Source: GCA-020343675 sp964462945 (lineage in GTDB: Bacteria > Planctomycetota > Phycisphaerae > Sedimentisphaerales > Anaerobacaceae). Taken from it: a stretch of DNA of 16,207 bases. The position numbers and the translations under genes are program-made. The DNA lies in assembly GCA_964462945.1 (NCBI GenBank), contig CAYWZW010000098.1, positions 1 to 16,207 of the forward strand, given 5' to 3'. Of this stretch, positions 14,132-16,207 are shown piece after piece (position 1 is the stretch's first letter; every line of letters starts with the position of its first letter). Below the pieces are notes generated by a model. The model ran no database searches. It worked only from the letters and a program-made list of their open reading frames with translations, and was not told the DNA's origin.

Positions 14132-15649
14132 TCACTTTGGTTCCTCCTTCTGCTGACCGTCCTCGGACCCGGGCTCCGTCTCATCGGGCCAGCTCTCACT
14201 CAGGACCCGGCTCGTGCCGTCGGTTTTCCTTAGCACGATGATTTCCTTGCGTGAAGCCGCCGCCGCACCTTCTTCGGCCTTGGGCAGAAAATGACTATTC
14301 TCCGCTACCAGGAATGATACCTCGTCGTTGCCTTTCCACGATGGGACCAGCTCCGAAACCTCTTCCTCCCCAAATCCCTCGTCCTCTTTAATTGGAATCT
14401 CAATGGAGTCTGTTCCCAGCCCGTAACAGACGAATCTGTTATTCTTTATCGGCAGCAGCACGCTTTTGCCATCCGGCGAGAGGGCAAACTGCGCCATTGT
14501 CATGGCCTGGCCGGTATGATTCGATACATTCAAGGGGAGCACATCGGTTACAGTCGCTGTTACAGAATCATAGCAGAATAGGGACCACCTCGGCTCATCT
14601 CTCTCGCTCGCGGGCAGCGACAGAAGACAGCTTGAGAAGAATATGCGGCCGCCTGGCCCGTACTGGACTTTCAGCCAGGGATAGAAAATCGCGCCTGCAA
14701 GTGACGCTGTCTGGCCCGTGCACTCGTGGGTCCAGGCTGTTCCCTGTTCGGGCGGTACCGACGGGGTAGCGAAAAGACCGCCGTCCGCGTCGGCCACTGT
14801 CCTTTCTTTAAGGGTACCCAGAATCAGATCGTCGTTCCGCAGATTCTTTGAGTCTGCATCCAAGTATGCGATTGTTCTTCCATCTTTGTTCCAATCGTAG
14901 CCGAAAGCGACGCGATTCTCGACGAGCACTGCCTTGACATCCCCGTTGAGCGATGCAACACACAGGGCATGCTCCTCATAGGCATTACTGACTTCTCCTT
15001 CCTGCGTGTGCATCAAGTACGCAACGTGTTTGCCGGTAGGGGACAGTTTGGGTGCTACCATGCTGAACAAATTGGCAGCCACAATATTTTTTTTATCCGG
15101 GGCCTTGCGGGGCGCGACAACAACCTGAAAGTAGTGGATAGGCATTTCCCTGGCCTTCTTGATCCCTTCGTCTCCCAGAATCTTCGAAAGTTTGTCATCT
15201 GCATTTTCGCACAGGCAGCGAATTGCCCAGTGCCTATAGTCGTGAGGTGTCAGAAGCCCCTTTTCGGGAAATGGAAATCCGCCGTCTGTCAGCCCGCCCG
15301 CATCAAACACGCTCTTTTTTACCTGCCCGGCATAGAACTCTATCATCTTGACCTGCCCCGGCGGCAGCAGTTTCAGCCCCTGCGACAAGCTGGCAGGCTC
15401 GACCGCCTCGCAGTATGCGACCAGATTGCCATCCTTTGAAATATCCGGCCAGGGTTGGACGTTCTCTTTGGCAATTTCCGTCAAAGCACCGGTTTGCCCA
15501 TCGACCAGGTACAGGGCTCCCTGAACCCTCAGCAATCCCACCGCACCGTCTTGCGACCACTGAAGCGAATCTTCGGGGATGCAGCCTGCCAGTAAGATTA
15601 CCGCCACACAGAAAGCGGCCAGCCTATAAGTCATCCTGCGGTTATTCAT
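14132..15649 (-). CDS. beta-propeller lipoprotein
   Basis: The 505-aa protein has a lipoprotein signal peptide with lipobox LAGC (lipid-modified Cys23); Ile at +2 would suit the outer membrane under the E. coli rule. The mature part carries spaced TolB/WD40-like propeller signatures: WSQDG (31-35), ISKDG (70-74), LSPTG (202-206), WNKDG (253-257), GPGGR (331-335) and LSPDG (390-394), most of them followed by a strand such as KHVAYLMH or RTIAYLDA. A helical insertion lies at about 115-175, with two cysteines (145, 147). The tail (485-505) is acidic and low in complexity. TolB-like propellers often bind proteins or sense cell-surface state, but I do not recognise this protein. It begins 38 bp after the GroES-like stop, so the two are probably co-transcribed. 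AAGGA lies about 9 nt before the ATG. Confidence 0.82.
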   Translation of the reverse strand: MNNRRMTYRLAAFCVAVILLAGCIPEDSLQWSQDGAVGLLRVQGALYLVDGQTGALTEIAKENVQPWPDISKDGNLVAYCEAVEPASLSQGLKLLPPGQVKMIEFYAGQVKKSVFDAGGLTDGGFPFPEKGLLTPHDYRHWAIRCLCENADDKLSKILGDEGIKKAREMPIHYFQVVVAPRKAPDKKNIVAANLFSMVAPKLSPTGKHVAYLMHTQEGEVSNAYEEHALCVASLNGDVKAVLVENRVAFGYDWNKDGRTIAYLDADSKNLRNDDLILGTLKERTVADADGGLFATPSVPPEQGTAWTHECTGQTASLAGAIFYPWLKVQYGPGGRIFFSSCLLSLPASERDEPRWSLFCYDSVTATVTDVLPLNVSNHTGQAMTMAQFALSPDGKSVLLPIKNNRFVCYGLGTDSIEIPIKEDEGFGEEEVSELVPSWKGNDEVSFLVAENSHFLPKAEEGAAAASRKEIIVLRKTDGTSRVLSESWPDETEPGSEDGQQKEEPK

Positions 15650-15687
15650 TGCGGTTTTCCTTCGTCGAGACGAGCGAGCCGTTTTTC

Positions 15688-16008
15688 TTACGACTTTCTG
15701 AAGACGGCGACAACGTTTTCGACCTCGACTACGAACAGGCGATTGTCGCCTTCAAAATCGACGGGAATCGCCCCTTTGGGGTTGAACAGCACTTTGTCGT
15801 ACTGGCGCAGCGGGATGTCGGGCGAGTTTTCGACCTCGGCGGAAATCGATACGATTCTGCCGGTGATTGTGGGGATTTCTATATTATCCGGCAGTTGGAT
15901 GCCGCCCTTGGTCTGTTTCTTGTCCTCGTCCTTGCGAATCAGCACACGTTTGCCGATCGGCTCGACGATTTCGAGCGGCTTGGTTTCACTTTGCTTGTTT
16001 TTATCCAT
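15688..16008 (-). CDS. divergent GroES-like co-chaperonin (Cpn10)
   Basis: GroES caps the GroEL chamber as a heptameric ring. This 106-aa protein keeps the family outline: EPIGKRVLIRKDE (16-28) as the first strand, a mobile-loop region with GGIQLP (35-40), then GRIVSISAEVENSPDIPLRQ (50-69), YDKVLFNPKG (70-79) and a final VVEVENVVAVF (93-103). The hydrophobic tripeptide that contacts GroEL is normally IVL or IML; here it is IQL. The roof hairpin is short, and a charged N-terminus (1-12) is added. The frame extends to an ATG at 16113, but that part spans the promoter and is not similar to GroES. No GroEL gene and no CIRCE element (TTAGCACTC inverted repeat) is visible. It may be a secondary paralogue with changed binding. 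The gene leads a likely two-gene transcript with the lipoprotein. Confidence 0.85.
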   Translation of the reverse strand: MDKNKQSETKPLEIVEPIGKRVLIRKDEDKKQTKGGIQLPDNIEIPTITGRIVSISAEVENSPDIPLRQYDKVLFNPKGAIPVDFEGDNRLFVVEVENVVAVFRKS

Positions 16009-16054
16009 TTTACATCGGTCCCGGCAAAACACCTGCTTCTTGTACTTGACAATT

Positions 16055-16083
16055 ATTATACCGATCAAAAGGGAGTTCTGCAA
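16055..16083 (-). promoter_or_regulatory. sigma70-like promoter for the GroES-lipoprotein operon
   Basis: On the minus strand TTGCAG (complement at 16078-16083) and a perfect TATAAT (complement at 16055-16060) are 17 nt apart. Transcription would start near 16048, 40 nt before the GroES ATG. Confidence 0.5.
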
Positions 16084-16089
16084 TCTTCT

Positions 16090-16114
16090 GAGCACAAGAG
16101 CATAGGAGCACAAG
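16090..16114. repeat. 9-bp direct repeats upstream of the GroES promoter
   Basis: GAGCACAAG occurs at 16090-16098 and again at 16106-16114, with a 16-bp period, immediately upstream of the -35 box. TTATG then recurs three times at 16125-16144. The spacing could suit an activator bound upstream of the promoter, or it may be low-complexity intergenic sequence. The rest of the window end (16145-16207) shows nothing I can name. Confidence 0.4.
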
Positions 16115-16207
16115 CAGACGACACTTATGCCTTATGGGCTTATGATATTAGCCGTAATCTCATGAAAGGCTGTCTCCAATCGTTTGGCGTGATATGATAG
16201 AGGCCAA

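Noticed and set aside
1..16207. CRISPR array, phage module or toxin-antitoxin pair
   Set aside because: No regularly spaced repeats, phage structural genes or paired short toxin/antitoxin frames are visible. The AAA/DUF4143 gene alone is not enough to claim a defence system.

Overview
The window carries ordinary housekeeping genes of a Gram-negative-type bacterium mixed with small accessory genes and interspersed repeats. The combination points to the Planctomycetota, perhaps a Phycisphaerae or Sedimentisphaerales lineage: a PEP-CTERM (exosortase-sorted) protein, a DUF4190/DUF2752 small membrane pair, an orphan divergent GroES, an IS701-type transposase remnant, palindromic AT-rich intergenic repeats, and weak or variable Shine-Dalgarno sequences. 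No rRNA or other phylogenetic marker is present, so this placement is inference.

Layout. At the left edge is a 5' fragment of an IS701-like (DDE_5) transposase on the minus strand. Next come two minus-strand DNA-topology genes: the FtsK/SpoIIIE chromosome translocase (721-3180) and DNA topoisomerase I, topA (3519-5891). A plus-strand CPBP-like membrane protease homologue (6244-6762) faces rdgB (6830-7462, minus). rdgB is divergent from guaB (7587-9059, plus) across a 124-bp promoter region, so the enzyme turning IMP into XMP sits back to back with the one that destroys ITP and XTP. A repeat-bearing gap of about 380 bp leads to an AlaC-type aminotransferase (9442-10659) and a small secreted PEP-CTERM protein (10901-11503).

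The centre-right part holds small genes on the minus strand: a YkgJ-type cysteine-cluster protein bracketed by palindromes, then a DUF4190/DUF2752 pair that looks like a two-gene operon. A plus-strand AAA ATPase with a DUF4143 nuclease-like C-terminus (12959-14098) has a sigma70-like -10 box only 7 bp from its ATG, so it may be transcribed without a leader. At the right end a divergent GroES (15688-16008) and a beta-propeller lipoprotein (14132-15649) appear to be co-transcribed on the minus strand.

I did not find a convincing new multi-gene system. The points most worth a second look are the orphan GroES with its propeller lipoprotein, the possible leaderless AAA gene, the degenerate CPBP homologue, and the interspersed palindromic repeats.
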